In this document: positions 17,338 through 24,487 of the stretch, piece after piece
How the letters are laid out: every line of letters starts with the position of its first letter
How positions within the stretch are numbered: position 1 is the stretch's first letter
NCBI GenBank assembly: GCA_002342035.1
Contig: DDPE01000043.1
Span: 1 to 35,634, forward strand
Source of the DNA: Asticcacaulis sp. UBA2476
GTDB taxonomy: Bacteria; Pseudomonadota; Alphaproteobacteria; Caulobacterales; Caulobacteraceae
Length of the DNA: 35,634 bases
Reading direction: 5' to 3'
The notes under the pieces: generated by a model
The model's input: the letters and a program-made list of their open reading frames with translations, nothing else
What the model was told of the DNA's origin: nothing
Databases searched by the model: none
Position numbers and translations under genes: made by a program

Positions 17338-18296
17338 GCACCGTAACCGACGATTTTATCGAACTGAGCGAAGACGGGGTTCTGGCCCTGACCGGGCCGA
17401 ATGAGCGTTATCTGGCGCTGATCGAAGCGGCCTATAATGTACTGGTCGAAACACCGGGCGGGGGCTTAAGCGTCACTGGCGATGTGGCGGGCCGTCAGAA
17501 GACCAAGGCGATATTTGGCGCGCTCAAAAAACGCTTTGATAAGGGCCTTGATATCTCAGAAGCCGATGTGCGGTTACTGATCCAGAATCCGATGGGTAAG
17601 ACCCCCGCCTGGGCCGATCATCACTCAAACTCTCATGTCGTCGTCATGGGCCGCAAAGGGGCGGTCGTGCCCAAGACCGAAGGGCAGGCCGGTTACTTTC
17701 AGCAGCTTTTGACCAAATCGCTAGTGTTTGGCCTTGGCCCTGCCGGATCGGGTAAGACCTTTCTGGCGGTGGCGCATGGCACGCAGTTGTTGATGAAGGG
17801 CGCGGTCGATCGGCTGGTGATCGCGCGTCCTGCTGTTGAGGCCGGTGAAAAACTGGGCTTCCTGCCCGGTGACCTGAATGAAAAGGTCGATCCCTATATG
17901 ATGCCGATCTGGCAGGCGCTGGACGATATTCTGGGGGCGGACGGTTTGCGCAAGCGCCGTGAACGCAATGAGATTGAGGTCGCGCCTCTGGCCTATATGC
18001 GCGGCAGAACCCTGTCGAACGCCTATGTCATTATCGACGAGGCCCAGAATACCACCAAGCAGCAGATGAAGATGGTGCTGACCCGTTTGGGTGAAGGCTC
18101 AAAGATGGTGGTGACCGGCGATCCGTCGCAGGTCGATCTGCCCAATGCGCGTGAATCCGGCCTTGCCCACGCGGTCAGTTTGCTCGGGCGGCTGGAGGGT
18201 GTGGGCGTGTCGCGCTTGACCGCCGATGACGTGGTGCGTCACGAACTGGTGGCGCGAATCGTGCGCGCCTATGATAACGAATTTAAGGAATCCTGA
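17334..18296 (+). CDS. PhoH-family ATPase
   Basis: The protein (320 residues) is a cytoplasmic P-loop ATPase of the PhoH/YbeZ group, linked to RNA handling and found beside ybeY across bacteria. Walker A is LGPAGSGKTFLAVAHG (about residue 136) and Walker B is YVIIDEAQNTT (about residue 226). The motif VVTGDPSQVDLP follows. The start is a TTG at 17334 that overlaps the miaB stop (TTGA). AAGG about 9 bases earlier can serve as its ribosome binding site. It ends in TGATG shared with the ybeY start, so miaB, phoH and ybeY look like one transcript. Confidence 0.95.
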   Translation: MSTVTDDFIELSEDGVLALTGPNERYLALIEAAYNVLVETPGGGLSVTGDVAGRQKTKAIFGALKKRFDKGLDISEADVRLLIQNPMGKTPAWADHHSNSHVVVMGRKGAVVPKTEGQAGYFQQLLTKSLVFGLGPAGSGKTFLAVAHGTQLLMKGAVDRLVIARPAVEAGEKLGFLPGDLNEKVDPYMMPIWQALDDILGADGLRKRRERNEIEVAPLAYMRGRTLSNAYVIIDEAQNTTKQQMKMVLTRLGEGSKMVVTGDPSQVDLPNARESGLAHAVSLLGRLEGVGVSRLTADDVVRHELVARIVRAYDNEFKES

Positions 18297-18781
18297 TGGA
18301 AAGTCCGGTTTTGGTAGACATTGAGGTTGAGCATGACGACTGGCTCGACGTGCTGCCTGATGCGCCACAGCTTATTCAAACCGCGATTGAAGCGACCTTT
18401 GCCCATCTGGAAACCAGCCAACAGGCGGACATTGTCGTGTTGCTGACCGACGATGCCGAGATGAAAGATCTCAACAAACAATACCGCCAGAAGAACGCTC
18501 CGACCAATGTGCTGTCGTTTCCGGCGCCTAAGATCGCGGGCGTTACCGACATCGCCCATCTGGGGGACATGGCGCTGGGGCTTGAGACCTGCGTGCGTGA
18601 GGCTAAGGAACAGAATAAGACTCTGGCCAACCATGTCACACATCTCAGTATACACGGCGCGCTGCATCTATTAGGCTATGATCATATGGTTGAGGCCGAA
18701 GCGCAGGAGATGGAAGACCTTGAGCGCGACGTCCTCAAAAGCCTGAATATTGCCGATCCCTATTTGACAGATGAGACCTGA
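18296..18781 (+). CDS. ybeY: Endoribonuclease YbeY
   Basis: YbeY (161 residues) is a zinc metalloprotein needed for 16S rRNA 3' maturation and ribosome quality control. The zinc site is complete: His120, His124 and His130 in the motif HGALHLLGYDH. The upstream segment RQKNAPTNVLSFP is also family-typical. The ATG at 18296 uses the last base of the phoH stop codon. Downstream, corC would usually follow at once, but here a 305-bp inverted-repeat element starts 6 bases after the ybeY stop. Confidence 0.96.
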   Translation: MESPVLVDIEVEHDDWLDVLPDAPQLIQTAIEATFAHLETSQQADIVVLLTDDAEMKDLNKQYRQKNAPTNVLSFPAPKIAGVTDIAHLGDMALGLETCVREAKEQNKTLANHVTHLSIHGALHLLGYDHMVEAEAQEMEDLERDVLKSLNIADPYLTDET

Positions 18782-18786
18782 TATCC

Positions 18787-18820
18787 TTAGGCCGTAAACT
18801 CATAAATTTCATAATATTGG
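18787..18820 (+). repeat. Left 34-bp arm of the inverted-repeat element
   Basis: The arm begins TTAGGCCGTAAACTC and ends ATAATATTGG. It pairs with 19058-19091, with one mismatch (A here, where the complement of the right arm gives G). Confidence 0.85.
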
Positions 18821-18930
18821 TGTGAGGCCGTTTGTGCGGATACCAGGAGAAAAATTGCTGAAAATGCTTACATTTTCAAAATTTTACGACACCGTAGTCC
18901 GTGCAAACGGTCCGCATCCCATTAGGTTTT

Positions 18931-18954
18931 GTGAAAACAAAACCGTGTTTTCAC
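18931..18954 (+). repeat. Internal hairpin of the inverted-repeat element
   Basis: GTGAAAAC and GTTTTCAC are perfectly complementary 8-mers separated by 8 bases, near the middle of the 305-bp element. Confidence 0.6.
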
Positions 18955-19057
18955 GGGCGGACGACGAAATGGCGTCATACTGCGTCGGAAATAGACTTGA
19001 ACAGGGGATGGCCCTGATCTGTGTCTATTTCCTAGTATTATTTAGCCATTTCAGTCG

Positions 19058-19091
19058 CCAATATCATGAAATTTATGAGTTTACGGCCTAA
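19058..19091 (-). repeat. Right 34-bp arm of the inverted-repeat element
   Basis: The arm begins CCAATATCATG and ends GTTTACGGCCTAA, 4 bases before the preferred corC start. It contains two in-frame ATGs (19066 and 19075) that could falsely extend corC. Confidence 0.85.
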
Positions 19092-19095
19092 CATC

Positions 19096-20001
19096 ATGCC
19101 CAGCTCCGACGACCCGGCGAGTCCATCGCCACAGACATCTTCAAAAAAATCCATCCTGTCCCTGTTTGGCTGGGGCAAACCCGCCGTTGAGGACGCCGAT
19201 GCGGACCCCCTCAGTCCGGCTAAGGATGTCGCCGCCGACCTCATCAATCATGCCCGTGAATTTCAGACCCTGCGTGTCGCGGATGTCATGACGCCGCGGG
19301 CGGATATTGTGGCGGCTGATGTGTCCTGTACTCTGGCGGACGTGGTCAGGATCTGCATTGAGAGCGAACATTCGCGCCTGCCGATCTTTCGCGAAACTCT
19401 GGATGATCCGATCGGGGTTCTGCACATCAAGGATCTATTGAAGGTCTTGTCACCGGAAAATGTCGATGGATCAGGGCCGAACTGGGCCGAGCCAATCCTG
19501 CACCGCCTGAGACGGGATGTGCTCTATGTGCCGGTGTCGATGAAGGCCCATGAACTGCTGTTGCGGATGCAGGCCGAGCGTACCCACATGGCCATGGTTA
19601 TCGATGAGTTCGGCGGCACAGATGGTCTGGTGACCATGGAAGACCTGATCGAAGCCGTGGTCGGTGACATTGACGATGAATATGATGATGACGCGGCGCT
19701 CGATATTATTGAACATGGCGCGGGCGTGATCGAGGCCGATGGCCGGGTCGAGCTTAAAACCCTTGAGGAACGGCTGAACCTTACGCTTTATCCTGAAGAT
19801 ACCGAAGAAGAGGTCGATACTCTGGGCGGGCTGGTCGCCGTTCTGGCGGGGCGGGTGCCGCGCCGGGGTGAGGTCGTGCGCCATAAATCTGCGGGCTTTG
19901 ATATCGAAGTCATGGATGCTGATACCCGCCGCATCAAGCGCCTGCGTCTGCATCCGCTGACTGAGGCGCAATTGTCCGAAGACACCGATAAAGACGAATA
20001 A
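19096..20001 (+). CDS. corC: CorC/HlyC-family CBS-domain protein
   Basis: This 301-residue cytoplasmic protein has a pair of CBS domains (RVADVMTPRADIVAAD near residue 62; HMAMVIDEFGGTDGLVTMED near residue 166) and a C-terminal CorC_HlyC domain (about 225-290, with TLGGLVAVLAGRVPRRGE). The family is linked to magnesium/cobalt efflux and envelope integrity. The frame is open to an ATG at 19066, but the first 10 residues from there would be encoded by the right arm of the inverted-repeat element. The ATG at 19096 (MPSSDDPASPSPQ) is therefore preferred. No Shine-Dalgarno sequence is visible before either start, so the insertion may have changed translation. lnt follows after 13 bases. Confidence 0.9.
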   Translation: MPSSDDPASPSPQTSSKKSILSLFGWGKPAVEDADADPLSPAKDVAADLINHAREFQTLRVADVMTPRADIVAADVSCTLADVVRICIESEHSRLPIFRETLDDPIGVLHIKDLLKVLSPENVDGSGPNWAEPILHRLRRDVLYVPVSMKAHELLLRMQAERTHMAMVIDEFGGTDGLVTMEDLIEAVVGDIDDEYDDDAALDIIEHGAGVIEADGRVELKTLEERLNLTLYPEDTEEEVDTLGGLVAVLAGRVPRRGEVVRHKSAGFDIEVMDADTRRIKRLRLHPLTEAQLSEDTDKDE

Positions 20002-20014
20002 GGGCGCCAGCACT

Positions 20015-21691
20015 ATGACTTCAGCGGATATCCGGGCACGGATGGCGGCGTTCGGCCAAAAGCTTTCGCCCTATAGGCGCTATGTTGGGCCAAAACGGCT
20101 GGCGACGCTTGCCGGAGCGCTGGCGGCGCTGGCTCATCCGCCGTTTGGATTTTTGCCGGGTCTGTTTGGGTACGGGCTGTTGCTCTATGTGCTCAATGGC
20201 GATCTGGGGCCGAAACCGCTCAGGCGTGCGTTTGCGGTCGGGTTCTGGGCCGGGTTTGTCTACTTCCTGATCAGTTGTTTCTGGGTGGCCGAAGCGTTTC
20301 TGGTCGATGCCGAAACCTTTGGCTGGATGGCCCCGTTCGCGGTCATGATCCTGCCGGCCATGATTGCTTTTTTCTGGGGTCTGTTCGGCGTCGTTTATGC
20401 GCAGTTCGCGCCCAAGTCCGGCGTGAAAAGCCTGTTGTGTTTTGCGGTCTGGTTCTGCGGGTTTGAGATGATCCGCGGCTGGATATTTACCGGCTTTCCA
20501 TGGAATCCGGCAGGGGCAAGCTGGATGGCGGGCTCGGCCATGTCGCAGATGGCGGCTGTGGTCGGAGTGTATGGTTTAAGCCTGATCACCGTCATGGCTT
20601 TTGCCAGCATCGCCATTATCAAACCGACGCAGGGCCTTAAGGGCTATCGGCCGGTCATGGTCGCAGCCGGGGCTTTATCGGTCTGTTTTGCCTTTGGCCA
20701 GTATCGTTTGATCAGTACGCAGATCACACCGTCCGATACTTCGGTGCGTCTGGTGCAGACCAATATCGGGCAGGAAGCCAAATGGACGGAAAGTGAGTTT
20801 TCACGCATTGTCCGCGACTATGTGGCCATGACCAAAGCCAAACCCAAATATGCCAAATGGTCGGTGCAGGGGGCTGATTACGGGCGACGCCCTGATATTG
20901 TGATCTGGCCCGAAGGCGCATTACCGGCGTCGGCAGAAGAATTATTCTCAGCCAGTTCATGGACATCAGAGGTGTTTGCGCGGCTGCTGGAGCCGGATCA
21001 GACCCTGATGATGGGGGTCTATCGCTCTGATCTGGATAAGGGCGGCAACATGGTCTGGCGCAATACCATGCTGGTTATTCAGCAAAAAGCGCATGAAACG
21101 CGCATTGTGGCGGCATACGATAAATTTAAATTAGTCCCGTTCGGAGAATTTTTGCCGTTCGAAAACCTGCTGACTAAGATTGGTGTGAAAAATCTGGTCA
21201 ATATTGGCGACGGTTTTACGCCCGGTGACAGAACAAAAGCGATGACTGTAGATGGTATACAATCTTTTTTGCCGCTTATTTGTTATGAGGGGCTGTTCCC
21301 CGCGCTTGATCAAAGTAATTACAACTTTGGAAAACCAGATATACGGCCGCAATGGATTGTTAATATTTCAAATGACGCCTGGTTTGGCCCAACAAGTGGC
21401 CCGGTTCAGCATTTAAATCTTTCAGCCTATCGGGCTATAGAGCAAGGTTTACCTATGGTAAGATCAACGCCTACGGGAATATCTGTGGTTGTTGATCCAC
21501 TGGGTCGTGTAATACCTTCAACTAAACTTGGGGTAGGCCATAAGGGTTACATTGATGTAATGATACCAAAAGTGGTAAAACTTACCATATATGGAAATTT
21601 CTATGTCATTTATGTCATCTTTATTTCAATTTTTAGCTTGATTCTTCTGCCGTATAATACTTTGTTAAGGTCGGTCAAAAAAACCAGTTAG
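20015..21691 (+). CDS. lnt: Apolipoprotein N-acyltransferase Lnt
   Basis: Lnt (558 residues) adds the third acyl chain to lipoproteins in the inner membrane. The N-terminal part has about six hydrophobic helices (for example LLYVLNGDLG to FWAGFVYFLISCFWVAEAF). The periplasmic nitrilase-like domain follows, with the catalytic triad Glu300 (IVIWPEGALPAS), Lys370 (YDKFKLVPFGEFLP) and Cys423 (LPLICYEGLFP). A final membrane helix is near residue 530. The frame and triad are intact. The last 580 bases or so (from about 21115) are markedly AT-rich with many ATA, TTA and AGA codons: 21541-21600 has 17 G/C of 60, against 38 of 60 at 20281-20340. That points to a recombined 3' end or relaxed codon selection. 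Confidence 0.94.
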   Translation: MTSADIRARMAAFGQKLSPYRRYVGPKRLATLAGALAALAHPPFGFLPGLFGYGLLLYVLNGDLGPKPLRRAFAVGFWAGFVYFLISCFWVAEAFLVDAETFGWMAPFAVMILPAMIAFFWGLFGVVYAQFAPKSGVKSLLCFAVWFCGFEMIRGWIFTGFPWNPAGASWMAGSAMSQMAAVVGVYGLSLITVMAFASIAIIKPTQGLKGYRPVMVAAGALSVCFAFGQYRLISTQITPSDTSVRLVQTNIGQEAKWTESEFSRIVRDYVAMTKAKPKYAKWSVQGADYGRRPDIVIWPEGALPASAEELFSASSWTSEVFARLLEPDQTLMMGVYRSDLDKGGNMVWRNTMLVIQQKAHETRIVAAYDKFKLVPFGEFLPFENLLTKIGVKNLVNIGDGFTPGDRTKAMTVDGIQSFLPLICYEGLFPALDQSNYNFGKPDIRPQWIVNISNDAWFGPTSGPVQHLNLSAYRAIEQGLPMVRSTPTGISVVVDPLGRVIPSTKLGVGHKGYIDVMIPKVVKLTIYGNFYVIYVIFISIFSLILLPYNTLLRSVKKTS

Positions 21692-21792
21692 ACGATAGCG
21701 GTCGGACTTGCTCCACATATAAGCCGTTTTGTCTAGTTAATCTGGATGGCCTAGCCTTGTGGACAGGCATAGTATTTTTTACAGAGGCAAAA

Positions 21793-22212
21793 TTGAACGA
21801 TAAATCAAAAGCAGACCGTGGTCCGAACCCGGTCGATTTGCACGTCGGAGCGCGTGTTCGTATGCGTCGTAAATTTCTGGGCATGTCTCAGGAAGGGCTT
21901 GCGGAGACCATAGAACTTACCTTTCAACAGGTGCAAAAATATGAACGCGGGTCGAACCGCATCAGCGCTTCGAAGCTCTATGAAATTTCCAAAGCCCTGA
22001 AAGCCCCGGTCGCTTATTTTTTCGACGGCTATGGTCAGTCAGAGGCGGTTGAGGGTTTCTCAGAGTCCGAATCTGAGCAATTCGTGCATGGGTTCCTGAT
22101 GACGACCGAAGGCATCGAATTGGCCGAAGCCTTCCCTCGGATCAAGAACACCAAGCAGCGCCGTCGCATTCTTGAACTGGTGCGCACGCTGGCGGAAGAC
22201 GAAGGCGCTTAA
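21793..22212 (+). CDS. XRE-family HTH transcriptional regulator (PraR/SinR-like)
   Basis: The protein (139 residues) is a DNA-binding regulator with an XRE helix-turn-helix at about 18-75 (VRMRRKFLGMSQEGLAETIE, then TFQQVQKYERGSNRISASKL). The short C-terminal region would serve dimerisation. The layout and the position between lnt and metK match the PraR-type regulators of alphaproteobacteria, which control quorum sensing and biofilm genes in rhizobia. The target here is unknown. The open frame reaches a TTG at 21757. The TTG at 21793 is preferred because GAGG (21784-21787) sits 5 bases before it and the product then starts with MNDKSKADRGPNP. A hairpin follows the stop. Confidence 0.85.
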   Translation: MNDKSKADRGPNPVDLHVGARVRMRRKFLGMSQEGLAETIELTFQQVQKYERGSNRISASKLYEISKALKAPVAYFFDGYGQSEAVEGFSESESEQFVHGFLMTTEGIELAEAFPRIKNTKQRRRILELVRTLAEDEGA

Positions 22213-22216
22213 AAGC

Positions 22217-22236
22217 GGGTTTGATTTTTTAAACCC
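22217..22236 (+). other. Small A/T-looped hairpin after the HTH gene
   Basis: GGGTTT and AAACCC enclose an 8-base loop, GATTTTTT, starting 4 bases after the HTH stop codon. It may be part of a double terminator with the stem at 22241-22272. Confidence 0.35.
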
Positions 22237-22240
22237 TGAT

Positions 22241-22272
22241 AAATAAGCCCTGCTAACCGGCGGGGCTTATTT
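22241..22272 (+). terminator. Terminator between the HTH gene and metK
   Basis: AAATAAGCCCTGC and GCGGGGCTTATTT form a 13-bp stem with one G-U pair and a 6-base loop. The AT ends make the 3' arm U-rich, as in bidirectional terminators. It separates metK from the HTH gene, so metK should have its own promoter. Confidence 0.7.
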
Positions 22273-22294
22273 GCGTGACGATAGGCCTTGAAGT

Positions 22295-22316
22295 CATATA
22301 AACATATCTTTATATG
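22295..22316. promoter_or_regulatory. Perfect 8+8 inverted repeat upstream of metK
   Basis: CATATAAA-CATATC-TTTATATG is a perfect inverted repeat, 32 bases before the metK ATG. An operator of an ArsR-type regulator of SAM metabolism (the SahR/SamR kind) is a reasonable guess from position and AT-rich shape. I have not matched it to a published motif. Confidence 0.5.
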
Positions 22317-22348
22317 GTTATAGCATTAGTTCACGGCGGAGCCTTACC

Positions 22349-23524
22349 ATGCGTCCTTCCTATATCTTTACATCCGAAAGCGTTTCCGAAGGCCATCCGG
22401 ATAAGGTGGCCGACCGCATTTCCGATGTAGTGGTCGATGCCTTCTTAGGACGAGACCCCGAAGCGCGCGTGGCCTGTGAGACCATGGTCACGACCAACCG
22501 CATTATTTTGGCCGGTGAAGTGCGCGCTGATGACGAACTGATCGAGGACATTATTGGCGGGCTGGAGCACAAGGTGCGCCACGCCGTCAAGGACATCGGT
22601 TATGCCCAAAAAGGGTTTCACTGGGCGGCGGCTGATTATGCCTGCCACCTCCATGCTCAGTCTGCCGATATCGCTATGGGCGTAGATGCCGGTGACGAAA
22701 AGGACGAAGGGGCTGGCGATCAGGGCATTATGTTCGGCTACGCCACCGATGAAACGGACGAGCTAACCCCCGCACCGCTGCAATGGTCGCACAATATCCT
22801 ACATCGTCTGGCGCAGGCCCGCCATAGCGGTGAGGCAAAGTCTCTGGAGCCTGACGCCAAGTCTCAGGTCACAGTGCTCTATGAAAACGGTGTGCCGAGC
22901 CGTATCCTGAAAATTCTGGTGTCACACCAACACCATGATGGCCTGACGCCAGCAGATGTCGAGGCGATCATCAAGCCCCTGGCGCTCGAAGTCCTGCCCG
23001 AAGGCATGGTGACCGATGAGACTGAATGGTTGGTCAATCCGACCGGCAATTTCGTCATCGGTGGGCCGGATGGCGATGCCGGCTTGACGGGCCGTAAGAT
23101 CATTGTCGATACCTACGGTGGCGCGGCCCCTCACGGCGGCGGCGCTTTTTCGGGTAAGGACCCGACCAAGGTTGACCGCTCGGCCGCCTATGCCTTGCGG
23201 TATCTGGCCAAGAATGTCGTGGCGGCCGGTCTGGCGAAAAAATGCACCCTTCAGGTGTCCTATGCGATCGGAGTGTCAAAGCCGCTGTCGTTTTATGTCG
23301 ATACCCACGGCACCGGCGAAGTCGATGCTGAGGCGCTGGAGAAGCTGTTGCCGGAACTGATCGGGGGCCTGACGCCGCGCGCGATCCGCACCCATCTGGG
23401 CCTGAACAAGCCGATCTATGAGCGCACGACCGCCTATGGACACTTTGGCCGCACGCCGGATAATGACGGCGGGTTCTCATGGGAAAAAACCGATCTGGTC
23501 GAAGCCTTGCGCGCGTCATTTTAG
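22349..23524 (+). CDS. metK: S-adenosylmethionine synthetase MetK
   Basis: MetK (391 residues) makes S-adenosylmethionine from methionine and ATP in the cytoplasm. It shows the family start FTSESVSEGHPDKVADRISD, the GAGDQGIMFGYATDE signature (about 127) and the glycine-rich block GGAAPHGGGAFSGKDPTKVD (about 257). All are intact and the length is normal. GGCGGAG lies 7 bases upstream of the ATG. It is preceded by a terminator and a palindrome, and followed by a strong hairpin, so it is probably transcribed alone. Its product feeds TrmB and MiaB nearby. Confidence 0.98.
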   Translation: MRPSYIFTSESVSEGHPDKVADRISDVVVDAFLGRDPEARVACETMVTTNRIILAGEVRADDELIEDIIGGLEHKVRHAVKDIGYAQKGFHWAAADYACHLHAQSADIAMGVDAGDEKDEGAGDQGIMFGYATDETDELTPAPLQWSHNILHRLAQARHSGEAKSLEPDAKSQVTVLYENGVPSRILKILVSHQHHDGLTPADVEAIIKPLALEVLPEGMVTDETEWLVNPTGNFVIGGPDGDAGLTGRKIIVDTYGGAAPHGGGAFSGKDPTKVDRSAAYALRYLAKNVVAAGLAKKCTLQVSYAIGVSKPLSFYVDTHGTGEVDAEALEKLLPELIGGLTPRAIRTHLGLNKPIYERTTAYGHFGRTPDNDGGFSWEKTDLVEALRASF

Positions 23525-23550
23525 TCGAGGCATAAGTGAAAGTTTTGGGG

Positions 23551-23572
23551 TCTAGGGGGCGTGCCCCCTAGA
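23551..23572 (+). terminator. metK terminator hairpin
   Basis: TCTAGGGGGC and GCCCCCTAGA form a perfect 10-bp inverted repeat with a 2-base centre, followed by GTTTCTTT. The GC core with a weak T-tract suits a terminator. The sequence also resembles a dispersed GC hairpin repeat that I recall from related genomes; that resemblance is from memory. Confidence 0.6.
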
Positions 23573-23603
23573 GTTTCTTTAAAATAGTGCCTAAAAGCCC
23601 GCC

Positions 23604-24323
23604 ATGACCGACGAAACTAAACCTCAAGATACCCCAACCTGGGGGCCAATGCGCTCATTCGGACGCATCAAGGCGCGCACTCTAAAGCCGCGTCAGGCCA
23701 GCCTGTTCGATAGCCTCCTGCCGCAAATCGTGCTGGATGAGGCGCGGGTGGCAAGGATCGTGGCGGATCCCCGCATCGAATATGCCAATGCTGCCGAAGT
23801 CTGGCTTGAAATCGGTTTCGGTGGCGGCGAGCATATGGCCGCCCAGGCCGGTCGTCATCCGCACGTCCTGATCATGGGCGGGGAGCCGTTTTTGAATGGT
23901 GTCGGTTCGGCCCTGCGCCATATCGATGAGGCGGGACTTAACAATGTGCGTTTGCTGGCCGGGGATGTGCGTCCGCTGATTGATCAATTGCCTGATGGAT
24001 TTATCGAGCGCATTTTCATCATGTTCCCCGATCCGTGGCCCAAGGCGCGCCACCATAAGCGCCGTTTTATCCAACCTGAAACGATCGCGGCCTTTGCCCG
24101 CATACTCAAAGATGGCGGGCGGGTGCGCTTTGCGACCGACTGGGCCGACTATGCCGATTGGACGCTGGAGCGGTTTTTGAAAAGTCCGGATTTCGTTTGG
24201 CCCGCCGAAGGTCAGGCCGCGTGGAATACACCGCCGGCTGATCATGTTACCACGCGCTATGAGGAAAAAAAACTGGGCGATTGCGCGCCGGTCTTTTTCG
24301 ATTTTGTCAGAAAGCCACGGTAA
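23604..24323 (+). CDS. trmB: tRNA (guanine-N7-)-methyltransferase TrmB
   Basis: TrmB (239 residues) methylates G46 of tRNA using SAM. The SAM-binding motif WLEIGFGGGEHMAAQA (about 69) and the substrate motif FPDPWPKARHHKRRF (about 142) are intact. The N-terminal extension MTDETKPQDTPTWGPM is slightly longer than in E. coli, but SFGRIKARTLKPRQ is typical for alphaproteobacteria. It follows metK by about 80 bases across a hairpin. The metK-trmB neighbourhood is conserved in this class. Confidence 0.96.
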   Translation: MTDETKPQDTPTWGPMRSFGRIKARTLKPRQASLFDSLLPQIVLDEARVARIVADPRIEYANAAEVWLEIGFGGGEHMAAQAGRHPHVLIMGGEPFLNGVGSALRHIDEAGLNNVRLLAGDVRPLIDQLPDGFIERIFIMFPDPWPKARHHKRRFIQPETIAAFARILKDGGRVRFATDWADYADWTLERFLKSPDFVWPAEGQAAWNTPPADHVTTRYEEKKLGDCAPVFFDFVRKPR

Positions 24324-24418
24324 GCACATAATGCAGGCCGTAAAACTCGCCTGTCGCGCTAAAGTTCGGCACGAATGCAACAAAAATCAGATTTAGATAA
24401 GTTTTTTGAAAAAACCCC

Positions 24419-24436
24419 TTTTCAGCCGCCTGAAAA
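24419..24436 (+). other. Short hairpin between trmB and the membrane protein gene
   Basis: TTTTCAG-CCGC-CTGAAAA is a perfect 7-bp stem with a 4-base loop. The U-rich side is on the 5' arm, so it may be a weak bidirectional terminator for trmB. Confidence 0.35.
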
Positions 24437-24487
24437 TGAGACTTAAATGAGGCACGGTTTCGAGGGGCGGGGGCCCGCAGCGTACAG

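Larger units (their letters stand above)
18787..19091. mobile_element. 305-bp MITE-like element with 34-bp terminal inverted repeats
   Basis: Bases 18787-18820 and 19058-19091 are inverted copies that match at 33 of 34 positions. They bound an AT-rich stretch with codon use unlike the neighbours and no recognisable protein. An 8-bp hairpin sits inside (18931-18954). If the true ends are at the GGCC steps, the flanking TA on each side would fit a TA target duplication as made by IS630/mariner-type transposases. Because TTA...TAA is also palindromic, this is ambiguous. No transposase is present, so movement would need one in trans. It separates two genes (ybeY and corC) that normally adjoin. 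The single arm mismatch suggests a young insertion. Confidence 0.7.

Noticed and set aside
18822..19091. GTG-started frame of 89 residues inside the inverted-repeat element
   Set aside because: It fills almost the whole element and its stop is made by the right arm. A possible AGGAG at 18845 precedes an inner TTG. No domain is recognisable, so it is treated as chance coding in a mobile element.
22273..22348. SAM riboswitch before metK
   Set aside because: The gap is short and is explained by a terminator, a palindrome and the ribosome binding site. No pseudoknot-like pairing for SAM-II or SAM/SAH types was found by eye.
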